Source: Lates calcarifer (lineage: Eukaryota; Chordata; Actinopteri; Centropomidae). Taken from it: a stretch of 64,000 nucleotides of DNA. The translations under genes were made by a program, and so were the position numbers. Numbering within the stretch: position 1 is the stretch's first letter; each line of letters begins with the position of its first letter. The stretch lies in the NCBI RefSeq assembly GCF_001640805.2, contig NC_066848.1, forward strand, positions 22,240,159 through 22,304,158, in the 5' to 3' direction. Below the pieces are notes generated by a model, which was not told where the DNA came from, made no database searches, and was given only the letters and a program-made list of their open reading frames with translations. Below, piece after piece: positions 12,578 through 24,400 of this stretch.

Positions 12578-13470
12578 ATGTCTGAGAAATGTAAAAGTGC
12601 TCAGTCACTCATCAGTATCAAAAAAGAAAAGACAATCTCTTGGCGGTTACCTCGATTTTGGTTTTATGGAAGGACAGGACTGTTATCGGCCAGAAAGCCA
12701 AGCAAACTGAAATGACACCAGGAGACCAAACACCATGAGACTACTGGTGAATGTTGGGAATATTTTGAGAGGAAGAAGCAGCTGGCACTATCAAGAAGAT
12801 CAAGGGACATCAGAAAAGCTTTTGAAAGAGCAGGTGGTGATTACACAGAGCCACGGAGGCATCATTTGAGTGTTTGCTGTTAATTGCCAAGACTAAAACG
12901 CCACACAATATTGGAGAGCAGCTAATCAGACCCACCTGCCTGAGAATTGTGGAGAGGCTGTGTGGACCACAGGTGGTTGATAAAGTGAAAACTCTCTGAC
13001 TACACTGTCAAAGACAGAATTTATAAAATGGCTGCAGATTGCCAAAACCAGTGGCAGATGAGTCTGTGCTCATCGTTTATGTGCAGTATATTGATGGTGA
13101 TGACTTGAAACAAGACATTCTTTTGTCTACAAATCTAGGGATAAAAACAGGCCAGGATATATTTTTGGCCATGGGTTCCTATCTCTCATCCAACAATCTA
13201 CCCTATGAAAACCTGGTCGCATGTTGCACTGACGGGGTCGCAGTGATGATGGGCAAAAACAACGTATTTAACAGCCGCTTGAAGGAAAAGGCCCCAGGGT
13301 GTGCGATTTTCCACTGCATGCTACATCGCCATATCATTAGCCAGTAAAAAACTTTCAATAACACCCTATGAACTGTTGTTAAAGTTGTAAACTTTATTAA
13401 AACTCACCCATCTAACAAGAGACTTTTTGCCCGGCTGTGTGAGGATGAAGCACATCAAACATTTCAATCA
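12578..13470 (+). pseudogene. hAT transposase pseudogene (ZBED/GTF2IRD2-like group)
   Basis: hAT transposases excise and reinsert their element. The possible start ATG at 12578 gives MSEKCKSAQS. Coding similarity is spread over frames: IAKTKTPHNIGEQLI and RIVERLCGPQVVDKVKT before 13000, then a clean stretch to 13347 with DESVLIVYVQYIDGDDL, YENLVACCTDGVAVMMGK, FNSRLKEKAPG and HCMLHR, the conserved core. After a stop it continues VVKVVNFIKTHPSNKRLFARLCEDEAH. The CTDG and HCxxHR motifs are intact, but stops and shifts, a shortened N-terminus and an insertion after LCEDEAH make it non-functional. Confidence 0.8.
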
Positions 13471-13474
13471 GAAA

Positions 13475-13978
13475 AACTGAATGATGAGACCGCTATGAGG
13501 GAAACATAGAAAGGTGATTTTATTGAGACAAGCAGATTTTTTGGCGATTAGACCCCGGCAGGAAGAGGATCGCTTTGGACAGCTGGCGAGCCTGGCCGAG
13601 GCTTCCGCAGGCCGAGAACTTCCCCGGAGCCTAGACCTGGTGGTGGTGGTGGAGGATGGACCTGAAGTTGGGGAGGTCTTCGTGGAGGGGACTCGATCTA
13701 GAGGTAGAAGGCGGTGTGAGGTGTCCGCAGATGGGTGGTGCAGGGGTGGAGGTGGGTCGTGCGGTTTCATTGCTGAAAGACAGCTGAATGACAGCAGGGA
13801 GAGAGAACATTTTAAACTTTGACAGCTAACCAGTGATTGCTCGAGAGGCGAGCGTGCTTGGTTGTGATTGGCTGAGAGCAGGGGAGTGCGTGGATCAGTG
13901 AGGGAATGAAGCGACAGATTTAAAGAGACAATAGGGGAGAAAGTCTTTCTGACTGAACTTCCGCTAAGCTTCATTACT
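13475..13978 (-). repeat. GC-rich LTR-like insert within the hAT relic
   Basis: This block interrupts the expected hAT order (LCED... then LHTEV) and is clearly richer in GC than its surroundings. On the minus strand it runs from a CAATCAC/TTTAAAT promoter-like region to a CAATAAAATC polyadenylation-like motif near 13520, the layout of a solo LTR. It lacks clear TG...CA ends or a target duplication. Long open frames on both strands here reflect base composition; I recognise no protein. Confidence 0.35.
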
Positions 13979-14126
13979 GCTACACACTGAGGTACAGTGG
14001 CTGTGAAGATGAGATTTGTGACCTTCAAGCTGATTCTGTGTTTTGGATTGTCAAAGGACACACTGTCCAAGTTACTGATGACCAGCAACTCAACAAGAAA
14101 TGAAAAGCTCTCAGTTGCCATTTTAA

Positions 14127-14202
14127 CCCTTTACCGGGCAAGTGACTATATATGGTAACTTCGCAGACATCCAAATGGCGTCGCTACGTGGCCCAGTGAG
14201 AA

Positions 14203-14257
<55 letters not shown>

Positions 14258-14294
14258 GAATTTCCAAGTATTTCAATGAATGCCCGATAAAGGG
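14127..14294. mobile_element. piggyBac-like MITE at TTAA
   Basis: Inverted termini CCCTTTACCGGGCA and TGCCCGATAAAGGG are flanked directly by TTAA on both sides (14123-14126, 14295-14298). TTAA targets and CCCTTT ends are hallmarks of piggyBac elements. The 168-bp element has no coding capacity and contains an expanded TA repeat. Confidence 0.75.
14205..14252. repeat. (TA)24 microsatellite inside the MITE
   Basis: An uninterrupted TA run of 48 bp lies in the interior of the piggyBac-like MITE. Confidence 0.95.
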
Positions 14295-14305
14295 TTAAAT
14301 AATAT

Positions 14306-14570
14306 GTGGCTCAGGAGGTCGAGTGGTTGCCCGTCAGTCAGAAGATCAGTGGATTGATCCCCAGCTCCTCCAGTCTGCATGCCAAAGTATCCTTGGGTAA
14401 GATACTGAACCCTATTTTTTCCCCCTATGTGTAATTGGTGTGTGAATGTGTATAGAACAAGTGCTGTATGAATATGTGTGTGAATGGGTGAATGTGACCT
14501 GTAGTGTGAAGCACTTTGAGTGGTTGATATGACTAGAAAAGTGCTATATAAGTGCAGTCCATTTACCATT
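14306..14570 (+). repeat. SINE-like teleost repeat
   Basis: It begins GTGGCTCAGGAGGTCGAGTGG, resembling a pol III A box, then has GGATTGATCCCCAGC (14351-14365), resembling a B box. It ends with GTGAAGCACTTTGAGTGG and GTGCTATATAAGTGCAGTCC, a tail seen on a very common fish repeat family. The layout suggests a tRNA-derived SINE. Exact family assignment is from memory and uncertain. Confidence 0.6.
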
Positions 14571-15059
14571 TAAAGTGTTTCTTTAGCAGGGAAATCAAAT
14601 TAAATGCTGGCACTTAATATATCCACACAGCTATGCTATTACTCCAGTCCCTATTGCTTTCAATCAAACCAACCAATTAATTTTATGTTTGAACCGGTCT
14701 ATCAGTGGTTAAAATACTCTCCGCCTGAGCTGACTGAGTTAAAACTGTCATCAGATCAGTGTGAAATCCCAAAAAAGTACTTTTTTATGGCAGCTTCCCA
14801 TCTGTTTTTCATGACATTATTTCAGTGATGCAAAAAGGCCTCCGTTAACTATCCCCCCGATGTAACAACCCCAAAAGAAATATTGACAATTCAGCTACAC
14901 TCCATCTGAGAACACAGGCCCAAAACACAGATTTATTTGGAAAGTGTCAGTTGTATGCTGGGAGGCAATGATGTGGTTTTTGACAAATGTATTCAAACAA
15001 TTTTTTCCAAGTGGGATAATGAAATTTCATTAAATGCATTAAAAATTGAGATCTCATCA
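14571..15059. other. Intergenic, no gene seen
   Basis: Short frames only; nothing recognised. Confidence 0.5.
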
Positions 15060-15560
15060 TACATGGATTTCAGAGTCTTTGGTATGGCACTAATAATTGA
15101 GTGATTCCTTGGATTACTTCAGACATGCCAGAAATTTGACTAGAATTCACCTGTTGTGAATTCAAGAAATAATTCATAGAAAAACACACAACTGTGTATA
15201 TAAGGTTAGACAAATCACAACAGAAGTCATCTCAAATTGCCCCATAGTTGTGAAATGGAATAAGTTTGGAACCATCAAAACTCTCACTAGTGCTGGGTTC
15301 CCAGGCATGAAAGGCGCCAGTCAAGAAAGTGACCAAGAACACAACAGCCACTTTTACTGTGCTCTAGTCTCAGTCAATCAGATCTTTCGTAGAGGAGCCT
15401 CACCTGAGTAACAGACATATGACAGCATCTTTTGAATTTACCTAAAGGACTGAGAGAGTGTAAGAAAGATTCTCTTGTCTGATTGACCTGGCATCGTGGC
15501 CCCCCAAGAGGAGACATGGTGGTGGCCGTGCAGCACCATACTATAGGAGTGTGTCTCAAT
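15060..15560 (+). mobile_element. Degraded Tc1-like relic
   Basis: The order of a Tc1 element is detectable: a GTGTATATAAGGTTAGACAAATC 5' region, GTCAAGAAAGTGACCAAGAAC (transposase linker region VKKVTKN), then blocks reading FRRGASPE, MTA.F and GKKDSLV-like remnants with many stops. GACATGGTGGTGGCC (15512-15526) may correspond to the KHGGG motif. No intact catalytic triad remains. Confidence 0.5.
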
Positions 15561-18136
15561 GATAAGACCAAGGAGACTGCTGCAAGCAGTGGGGCACTCA
15601 GTTTGTCCCAAACTGGGTCCAAAGGAGGATATTTCTACTTCCTTCAAATTTGTAGTTGACATTCATGGTCCCTGAGAATGATAACAAATGGTTCTAGTGA
15701 ACCTGTGATCTTTTGTGTAAAGCCACCAGCAGTTAGAAATTTCTTCTTGTTCAGAATAAGTATTAAATATACTCTAAGCTCATTACATGGTTTAATGGAC
15801 CATTAAGCTTTGGGTTATTAAGTGAAGAACCTAGAAGTAAGTGTCCTGTAAAAGGATACTGTCCAAACAAATGCAGCTGGGGTGTGTAAATAAATAGCAA
15901 AGGAATAAGCAAATTTATGTGGTACTGTGTCAAGGCTCTCTAGAGTTTTGTCCAGTTTTATTTATTCCTTGTGAACTGCCTCTTACTAGTTATTGCTCCA
16001 GGATCATGTCCTGCCTGCTGCTCCTCTTCAGCCCAGTCCTCTCCATCTAGGGGCTCACCTCTTTGCCCTGTCTCATCTGCTCACCTCTAATCCTTACCTG
16101 TTCTGCCTCATTTCCTTGTTCCAATGAACTTGCCCTCCCACCTGTTTTCTGGGTCCACTAGATTACCTTTGGTCATAACAGTAATAATGATGATACAGTT
16201 GCTTGGCTTTAGTAACTGAACAGTGTAGTGGAAGTATCTTTATAGAGATGTGAAATCTCTAACCTTTGTTTGTCTGTTCAACATTTTCCAAATTTAACAC
16301 AACAAACGTTTCTCTCATGATTTTGAACAAATGCGTAACTACAGTATGCCACAGTAATATGGGTGATGACACTGTTTAACATTGTCCAGGTGCTTTTAAA
16401 ATGATCCATGACAAAGCTTTGCCTCTGTGCCCTGAATCTGATACCCCAAACAGATACTGTAATATACAGTGAATCATGACTTCAAGCTCTTCAGCATGTT
16501 ATGCAAAAAGGCTAGCGAGTCTTGAGGTAAGTGACTGATTGATGTGGTGATTTATTTTTGTAGTTTAAAAAGAACATTTTGAAGAATTTTGCTTTAGGGA
16601 AATTAGCTGTTCTTTTAAATAAATTTCAGTCGGTTTATTGTGCAACTTCCAAGTGTACTGTCTATTAGTTTCAGTTTCAGTTTTTCTGCAATGACATTGC
16701 ACACATTACATATCTAGAAACACACTAGGAAGAGTGTTAGCAAAAATGATACACTGAAATATATTGTATTTTTGTCAAAGTGATTCCATCCCAGTCACAA
16801 ACCCTATACCTTGTTAAGTCTAAGTGTATGTTTTTTGTCCTTTGGGGCCCTTCATTAGGAATAGTGGGTATAATACTCCCACAGTGCGGGTGGGCCCAGA
16901 GTCTCTCTTTAGTTCTGGACAAAAGCCTGGGAACCATCTATCACAGAGCTGTAGCAAACCATGGGGTGAACTGTAAATCCCCTTCAGAAAAGGATAATTG
17001 TATTAAATGTCCAGTTTCAGACAAGAGCTTCCTGATTTCCTCTGTGAACACAACCTTAAGTTTTCCTTTATATACAGTGTAAACAGTAGCAGTAATACAT
17101 ATGAGATTCAAGATAGCATGGTCTGCTTCTTCCTCTTGGTGTGTTATCCTCTTTCCTGGTCTTTATGATTGGCTAGAGGTTGTACAGATAGAGTCTACAT
17201 GCAGCTGGTCTACATACAGTTAAACCTGATTTTGCTCACAGTTCTGTTCTTAATGTTGAAAATTAATTAGCAATTATTGTTGGTAGACAGAAAATGCTTG
17301 ACATGTGTTACTTGTAATTACCAGAAACTCTTTGTTTCTAATATTTCGATCTTCAAATGTCCAACCTGCAAGCACCAACCTCTATTTGCAGAGGGGCTGG
17401 AGTGCAAGAGATTCCTTCAAGACAGGTTTGTTATACTTAGGGGGGTTGATATACTAAGGTTGTCAAGTTGTACAGTGTTTTCCAGTCAACAATGCATCAA
17501 GACAGTGCATCTCTCTGCAGTGTGAAACATCAGTTCATATCCTCATAGTCTAGACACTATGGCGGAAAAGCAATTCACAATTGCTGCAGTGTTTTTAATA
17601 TTTTTATTTCCTTCCAAAAAGTGAGGGGAATTCAGATTTGAGAAAAATGTGTACAATGTCTGGCTTTTTCCTCACATTAAATGCTTAGTGAGATGTTTTG
17701 TTTTGAGATCTGTCAGTGACTGAGCTGTCACACACACACACACACACACACACATTCCATACATAAGTAGTCAGTGTGTTCCCTGCCAGCTAGCCTACAG
17801 TTAATGTACCAGTGATACATCAAGTTGCAGGGTGGGAGGAGTTATTTCAGGCACCTTTCTTTCTGGAAGTAAAAGTTCCATTCAGTATTACCATAGATAA
17901 TGTTAGGTGACTCAGCTAGAGCACTTCTACAGCTGGAATCAGCATGAAACTGACTTGGGTAAATCATCAGTACAAAATATTAAGAACTGCTTTAGAAAAT
18001 ATTTCTGTTTTTCATATAACTTTGCAGGTACAGTATGAGCTGATGTACATAAACTTTTGAGGTGAAATTTAACTGCAACTCCCAAGATGCTAAGATGCCC
18101 TAATATCATGAGCAAGACAACACAGACTTTACTGAA
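15561..18136. other. Intergenic, no gene seen
   Basis: It holds a (CA)n microsatellite at about 17730-17753 and a pyrimidine-rich stretch at 15928-16180 that begins TGTC and ends TAACA but lacks a target duplication. No coding sequence is recognised. Confidence 0.5.
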
Positions 18137-18262
18137 CTAGATTTTGGGATAACATTCAAAGCACCTTAAAGTCTGGATAGGGAGCCAATGAAGGGAGACA
18201 CAGATTGATGTAATGTGGTCAAATTTTCTGGAATTAGTTAAAATTCTAGCTGCAGCATTCTT
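18137..18262 (-). mobile_element. LINE fragment (L2/CR1-type ORF2 C-terminus)
   Basis: The minus strand reads NAAARILTNSRKFDHIT and CVSLHWLPIQ, the conserved block downstream of reverse transcriptase in fish L2/CR1 LINEs; the LINE at 59 kb has the equivalent [17 protein letters not shown]. The fragment is about 120 bp and truncated on both sides, adjoining another repeat at 18273. Confidence 0.75.
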
Positions 18263-18272
18263 TCCCTGTTTT

Positions 18273-18500
18273 CCAGCTTCCTTCCGCAGTCCAAACACAT
18301 GCAGGTTAATTGGTGACTCTAGATTGTCCATAGGTGTGAATGTGAGTGTGAATGTTAATTTGTCTCTGCATGTTAGTCCTGCGATGGAATGGATGATTTG
18401 CCCAGGGTGTACCCCACCTCTCACCCAATGTCAGCTGGGATTGGACTTAGCTCCTCAACAACCCGTAAGGATAAGCTTTACAGATACTGAATAGATGGAA
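18273..18500 (+). repeat. Teleost repeat, longer copy of the 9589-9712 family
   Basis: It has AGTCCAAACACATGCAGG, TTAATTGGTGACTCTAG, GTGTGAATGTGAGTGTGAATG, CCCAGGGTGTACCCC, CACCCAATGTCAGCTGGG and GATAAGC in the family order. The end has decayed (ATAGATGG). Confidence 0.6.
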
Positions 18501-20976
18501 TTTTATAAAGCGTCTGTGGTACTCCTCACCACCACCAGTAAAGGCATAGTTCATGATTAGTTCTTTGTGATTCACATATTTATGGAACTTCTGAGCAGCT
18601 GGGTAGACATTCTCAGTGTTTGAAATCTGGCTTTCACTCAGACCCTGTTTACATCGACAGGTTTTGGGGGCCTGAAAATGCAGACCTTTGAAACCAGGCT
18701 CCTAGAGTGTAATCTTTTGAAAAACCATGTATGCCATGAATTGGTATAGAGATTGAATTTTACATCTTAGCTATGAAACAAAAGTTTCTGTGTTTGTGTA
18801 GAAGTGTTGAATTTCTGGTGTTATCTTTCATGGTGGCTTTGGAGAGATGTTACTCAGAGGATGTGCTGATCCATGTCTGAGGTATAATTTATCTGAGATG
18901 GCCCATCTTTTGTATTGAATTTACAACATCACCCTGAGAATCAGGCAACAGAAGCCTTAAGACGAGATAGATTAGTACCGTGTTGTTTGTTCTGTGAAAG
19001 TGCAGAGTAAGCTCAAGGTTAGGGTAACAGTCATTTAATCATCTGTATAAGACTGTATGAGGCACTTTCCTCAGCAAGAGAACATTAGAAGTTTTTCCCT
19101 TTAGTTTAGTAGGGAGATGTTTATGTTGTACATAGGGATGTATTTTACAGTGACAAGCTATGCTGCTGATGTTACCCAGAATTGAGCTCTTAAACCCATG
19201 CTGGTTCGTTAGGAAAAGTTCAAGAGGGAATATGTGGTAATATGATTTGAGGTTGAAGATTCTGTGTATTGCCAATTTTATTCAGTGTTTGTGTGTCTGA
19301 GTGTGTGTGTGTGTGTACTGACTTTAATGTTACTCATTAAGGTGTGTTAATTACACATTTTCAAGACTGCAGTGAATGAGAAGTTTAAAAGATAAAAAGA
19401 TTAGCCTTTGTTAGCCCTTGGTTAATAGCACTATTTTGAATGAAAGAAAAGAAGCACAGCATTATTAATAAACTCTAGCTTCCAGTGCAGCAGGACAAGG
19501 AACCAAACTGAAAGTCCTTGAATATTTTAACCCTCCACTATGGGGGGATGATAGATGAGGTAGACAGAAGTCTTGGGTCTTTTCACTGAGGCTGGCCTCC
19601 AAACGTGGGTCATCCAGAGTGCTTCCATGCAAAGGGCCAACTGTACCTCCTCTGGTCTGGCTTTGTTACACATGTGTGTGTCTGCACCTCTACTACTAAT
19701 GTGAAAAGTTGACACACACAGTATCCCCTGAAATTTTACAAACAGGCAACAAAGCAGCAGCTGAAAGCTGAAAGCCTTCTTGTTGCTGACCTCCAGTGGT
19801 TTCACTTCTCACCTTGCTGTAGCAATGCAGAAGTTTACTCCAAGGTGTATCAGTCCACGGTGACACCACTGTTGGCTGCAGTTACAACACCTCTGACCAC
19901 ACCCACCAGTGAAGCTGTATCACAGGTGAAGTTTCAGGAGAAACATAGACCTCCAGTCTGAGGAGTTTTACTCATCATAAAACAGACTTAGGTTTTGACT
20001 TGATGTCAATAAACTCTGGATCATAAACTGCACACTGTATGTACTACAGTCTACCCAGCCTGGTGCTGTGTAATGTTATGTATAGGGGACTTTCAGTCTA
20101 GTAAGACAGGAAGTAAGACAGGAAGTAAGTGGGAAAGTACAATGACGTCTGATTGTGATTCTGAATGATATGTCTGATTTGTGACACACCATAGAGCAGT
20201 GCATGGGCTGTATCTTGACCTCATGAGACCTCAGTATTTGTCAGCCCAGTACAAATGTGTTTCTTTAAAAAAAAGAAAGAAAAAGGTCTGTCTTCCAGTT
20301 TTGTACAAATCCCAAGAGTTCCCCAATGAAACTGAGGCAGCAGAGGCAGATATCTTCTGTCTCAGGCTTTCTTCCAACACCGATGACATTATCATCATAA
20401 TTATTTTCTCGATGAAGCTCCTCCAGAATATGAGAAACTGTATTCACAGAGGAGTACCTCTTGGGCTGAATAAACTGATCTTCACGTGTAAGAGTGGTGG
20501 AGTGCTCCTTTAATTTTCAGTCTGTAAAATTTGCATCGCTGTAAGTAATTCCCATACTGTGAGGATACAACACAGTCAGCAGCAGAGAAGGTCCCACACA
20601 ATATCTGCTGTCTGCACAGAGCGATGAAGGCTGAATCATCACTGAATACCCACAGAACCTTCTCATAAAACACAGCAGCTCTTCCATCAAATATTCATGT
20701 CATATAAAATTGTTTGATTTCAATACCTGTCAGCTATGTGGGGCAGATGTGTTAAGGCATACACAATGCCAACTCTAAAAACATTAGAGTTAGCTGCAGG
20801 TGTGAAATACTGCTGTCCTGAAGCAGAGCTGCACTGAACTGCGCTGAACGCTGTGTTAACTGTTTCTGACACAACACTACAGCTTTTTACACGTGACTTT
20901 CAGTGATTCTCTTCATGCTCAATGGCCAGTTGTTAGATTAGTTAATGAGATTTAAAGTTGAGAGAAGATACAGATC

Positions 20977-20979
<3 letters not shown>
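18501..20979. other. Intergenic, no gene seen
   Basis: Short frames without domains. It has a short GT run near 19302-19316 and a small tandem AGACAGGAAGTA repeat near 20104-20127. Confidence 0.5.

Positions 20980-21008
<29 letters not shown>
20980..21008. repeat. Poly(T) tract of 29 bp
   Basis: A homopolymer run that could mark the tail of a minus-strand retroposed sequence. No parent element was recognised. Confidence 0.9.
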
Positions 21009-21010
<2 letters not shown>

Positions 21011-21119
21011 AATTATTACATTTTCATATTGTAACTCTGAAAAGCTAAGTTGTAATTATTGGATATAGAATCTGTAATTACAAGAAAACTGGAAATTTTC
21101 AGCTGCATGGTGAAGAATG

Positions 21120-21416
21120 AAATAGAGACTTCTGCCGGCCGACAAAGTTTTATTTTCCTCGCAAGAAAAAGGTTAGTCACCACCTGAGCGGTCAGGAGAT
21201 GGCAAAAGACCCTGAACCTAGGGACATCTAGACCTTTATATCTGAGGAACACCCCTCAAGGAGAACAAAGGATCCTTGATCTTGTTGTTCCTTGGCACCC
21301 CTTTGTCTGCCACTGGAAGTGGCACCGCACCCCTGGGGTGATCTTTCACACCTGGGGCATCCCACAGAATCCACATCCCGATGAGAATGTAAACAGGCAA
21401 ATGGTCTAGACGTCAA
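21120..21416 (-). repeat. LTR-like fragment, minus strand
   Basis: This block is more GC-rich than its surroundings. On the minus strand it has a TATA-like AGATATAAAGG (near 21236), then a CTTGCGAGGAAAATAAAAC segment (near 21145-21165) and GTCGGCCGGC, in the order promoter, R region, polyadenylation signal expected of a retroviral-type LTR. Ends and target duplication are not visible, so it is probably truncated. Confidence 0.4.
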
Positions 21417-24400
21417 AAATGGTTACAGATAAAGATAAAGAAATTTGCCATTACAAAACATCTCTATTTTTTGGTAATGACTACATGGATGCGAATGCAT
21501 TCCTGCACAAATGAGAGTACAGTAATTCAGCATATTTCCCACTTGAGTGGTTTGTAGCGTCAGTAATGAAATGAGAGGAACATAAGCTTGATCCTGATAT
21601 TCCTCTTTGTATTGTTACTCTTGTTGTTGACTGCTTCTTATGTTCACAAGCATTCACAAAGAAAAAAACATTTAGTTGAAATTATTACTTAGTAACTATA
21701 ACCTGGCATCTTGAAATTAGGGGGAAAAACACACACGCATGCACACACATATTTTTTTTTTAAAAGAGGTGTTTGCATACAGTTGAACCTCTATGAAATA
21801 TATGTTCAATTTCCAATAAAAATAAATAATGAAAGAATATTCGCTTAGGTTTAAAGGGAGCTGATCTGTCAAGAAAATCAACAACTGTAAACTCAACACA
21901 ACAACTGAAGTAAGCTCTCATTGTTGAGTTATTCTTCATTCATATTCAAGTACTTGATGTATCATTTTCCTCATAGGACATGAATGACTTACAATAGCAT
22001 TGAGTGTTGTGTTGGTTTTCTGCAGCACTGCACAGCTGATACCCATCATAACAACACAGCATGAGTGCTGGTGTTTACTTCAAAGTCACCGATTGGGTGC
22101 CTCTTGCTTATTCTAACAGAGCTGGTTCTCATCAAACACAGTGTTCTCTGTGAGTCAGCTAAACCCACAATTAGCTCACAGTCCACTAACACTGGCTGCA
22201 TGAGGAACAGATTAGTCCAGAGTGTATTTAAAAACAGGTGCATGTTCAAATGGACATCAGGTGGCCACAACTACTGCTTATATAAGTCTGAGCCCTGCAG
22301 TAACAGAGATCATTTCATGTCTCCCATAGATCTATGCAGGCCTTTATTTTATGAATCATTTAGTTCAAAAATAATGAAGCTACTAGTCCCAAACAGACCT
22401 TTTTTAGAGTGTGGACCTACAGACTCATGTGGGACAAAAAAGTTGACAGTTCTGAAATTGCACCCCTGTTGGGACCTGGGGCTCTTCTGCTTTAACATGA
22501 AACATCTGGAGCACAATCATATGAAAGGAAAAGATATATGTTGTTCTTTTTTATTTAAATTGGTATGTTAGGACATGAACATGACAGCTCCTGTCAACAC
22601 ATCCACCCTGTTTCATTCAACTGCAATGTGTTTAAGTGCAACATTTCTGCATACTGAACCTGAACCTCAGTTCCAGGTTCTTCATACGCACTTTTTCTTC
22701 ATCCTGGCCCTCAGAGTGGCTGACATTAAAAAGGACATCCTTTCCATGCAACACACACAGACTACATGGATGGACCATACAGATACTTAGACTTTGTGGT
22801 TGATGTTGTGGTTTTGAGTGGTTGTGGTTTTGAGAGAATACTAATTCAGGGAGTGAAATGTGATTACATTGCTGTTTTTCTGGAGAGTTGATATATGTCA
22901 AGGTGACATTTATTGGGAATATCATGAGGTATTCCCATGCCTTCTGTAAAGTAGAGTGTACACAGCCAAATACAGTCAAGGGTCATACAGTTTCATTTTT
23001 AATTACATCTTGCCGGCAGATAGGTTGTTGTCTCGTCTTAAGTTCACATCACTGTGGCACTGCTGTTCCACAGTACTGTATGGTTGCAGGCCTCAACACT
23101 GATTAATGCTAGTCATATTTAACATTGCAGATTGAAATGTTCCAGCAGTAATATGTTGACACAAATTCACAAAACCAATAAGAACTTACTAACTTTGTAG
23201 ATAATAGAATATGGATGGAATATCTAAATGTGCTATCAGGTGGTTGCTTGTGTTAAGGAAATAATTTGACATCTCATTCAGGATACAAAATTTATTTTGA
23301 AGAACATAAATTGAGCTGACAACCTGCTGAGATGACTCATTTGTGACAAGGTATAAAGTAACAAAGGAAACAACAGCAGGGAGAGATCCTCTCTTCTCTC
23401 ACCACGTCTACATGTCCTGACACAATCAGCAGTCTTTGTTCTTTATGTCTCAGGCACAGAGACCAGAGATGCTAAAATGCAGATTAAGAGGTTATACAAA
23501 AGGTAGAAGTACAAAGGAGTACAACATTAGAGTCCAAAAGGTTTTCTTTATCTAAGCCACAGAGTTACAACAGAAGAAAAGAAGTTTAAAGTAAACCCTC
23601 CACACCTTGTCTTTGTTCTTCCATTGAGGGAGCACAGAGGGCAATAAGGCAACATTAACATGCAGTGGTAACCTCATAAAGTTACTACTATTAAAATAAG
23701 TTCCAAGTTGTGATGAATGGGAGTAATCTTCTGTTGCCATGGTGTGTATGACCTGAAGTACCTAAAAACAGACAGCAGTACTTTGACTTGCGACTGTGGG
23801 TCAAGTCACTTGTGTTGGTGAGCAGAGGTCAAGCTCAGTGACGTTGTGAGGGTCACGCTCCCTTCTACAAAGATCATTATGCAACAGACCTCTGCTGTTG
23901 TCACAACTGCCATGATGGATGTGTCCACACCAACAACAACTAACCAAAGGTCAAGGCAGAGCAGCATTGTGCTGCTGAAGGACCCGTCAAACACACTGTC
24001 CTGGCATCTGTGTTCTGAAGTTAGAGGTGTCTGCATCAGCAGAGCCATCGACATTCAGACAGCTGTGTTAGTATATCCTTCTGTCCTACCGAGAGGCCTT
24101 TAAACTAAACTGAATGTGGGGCTCACTGCTACATTTATGCCTGACGTCCACACGACACACAGTTTTCAACCCACTAAAACTGAGCTTTTTGAAAATGCTG
24201 CTGGACCCATTTTAGTTCACTCCTAGTGGTAAAAATCTGAATTAAGTTTTAGTCTTGACAGACAGAAATGGAACTTTTTGGAAACGATGACACTGCCACT
24301 CAAGGGTGCTTCCCAATTGGGTCTTGTCAGTCTCGACATATCCTGCCCTGATTTGTCATGTGTTACTTTCAGTCACAGTTCCACCTCATTATAGTCCATG

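Larger units (their letters stand above)
12247..14110 (+). mobile_element. hAT-type DNA transposon relic
   Basis: The left end CAGTAGAGCCATGGTTCCCAACC resembles hAT (Charlie-like) termini. A degraded hAT transposase follows (12578-13470). After a GC-rich insert, LHTEVQWL (near 13980-14005) matches the conserved block that normally follows it. The right terminus and the 8-bp target duplication were not found, so the 3' limit is approximate. Confidence 0.6.

Noticed and set aside
13468..14121. 217-codon minus-strand frame over the GC-rich block
   Set aside because: Low-complexity Pro/Ser/Thr/Arg sequence from GC-rich DNA antisense to a hAT relic; it crosses the insert boundary, so it is not a gene.
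15928..16180. Pyrimidine-rich stretch beginning TGTC and ending TAACA, LTR-like
   Set aside because: No target duplication, no polyadenylation motif in the right place and no partner; kept only as a note.
22065..22571. 168-codon open frame on the plus strand with a hydrophobic start
   Set aside because: It starts at GTG, has no recognisable domain, no splice or promoter context, and composition like the surroundings; length is compatible with chance in 64 kb.
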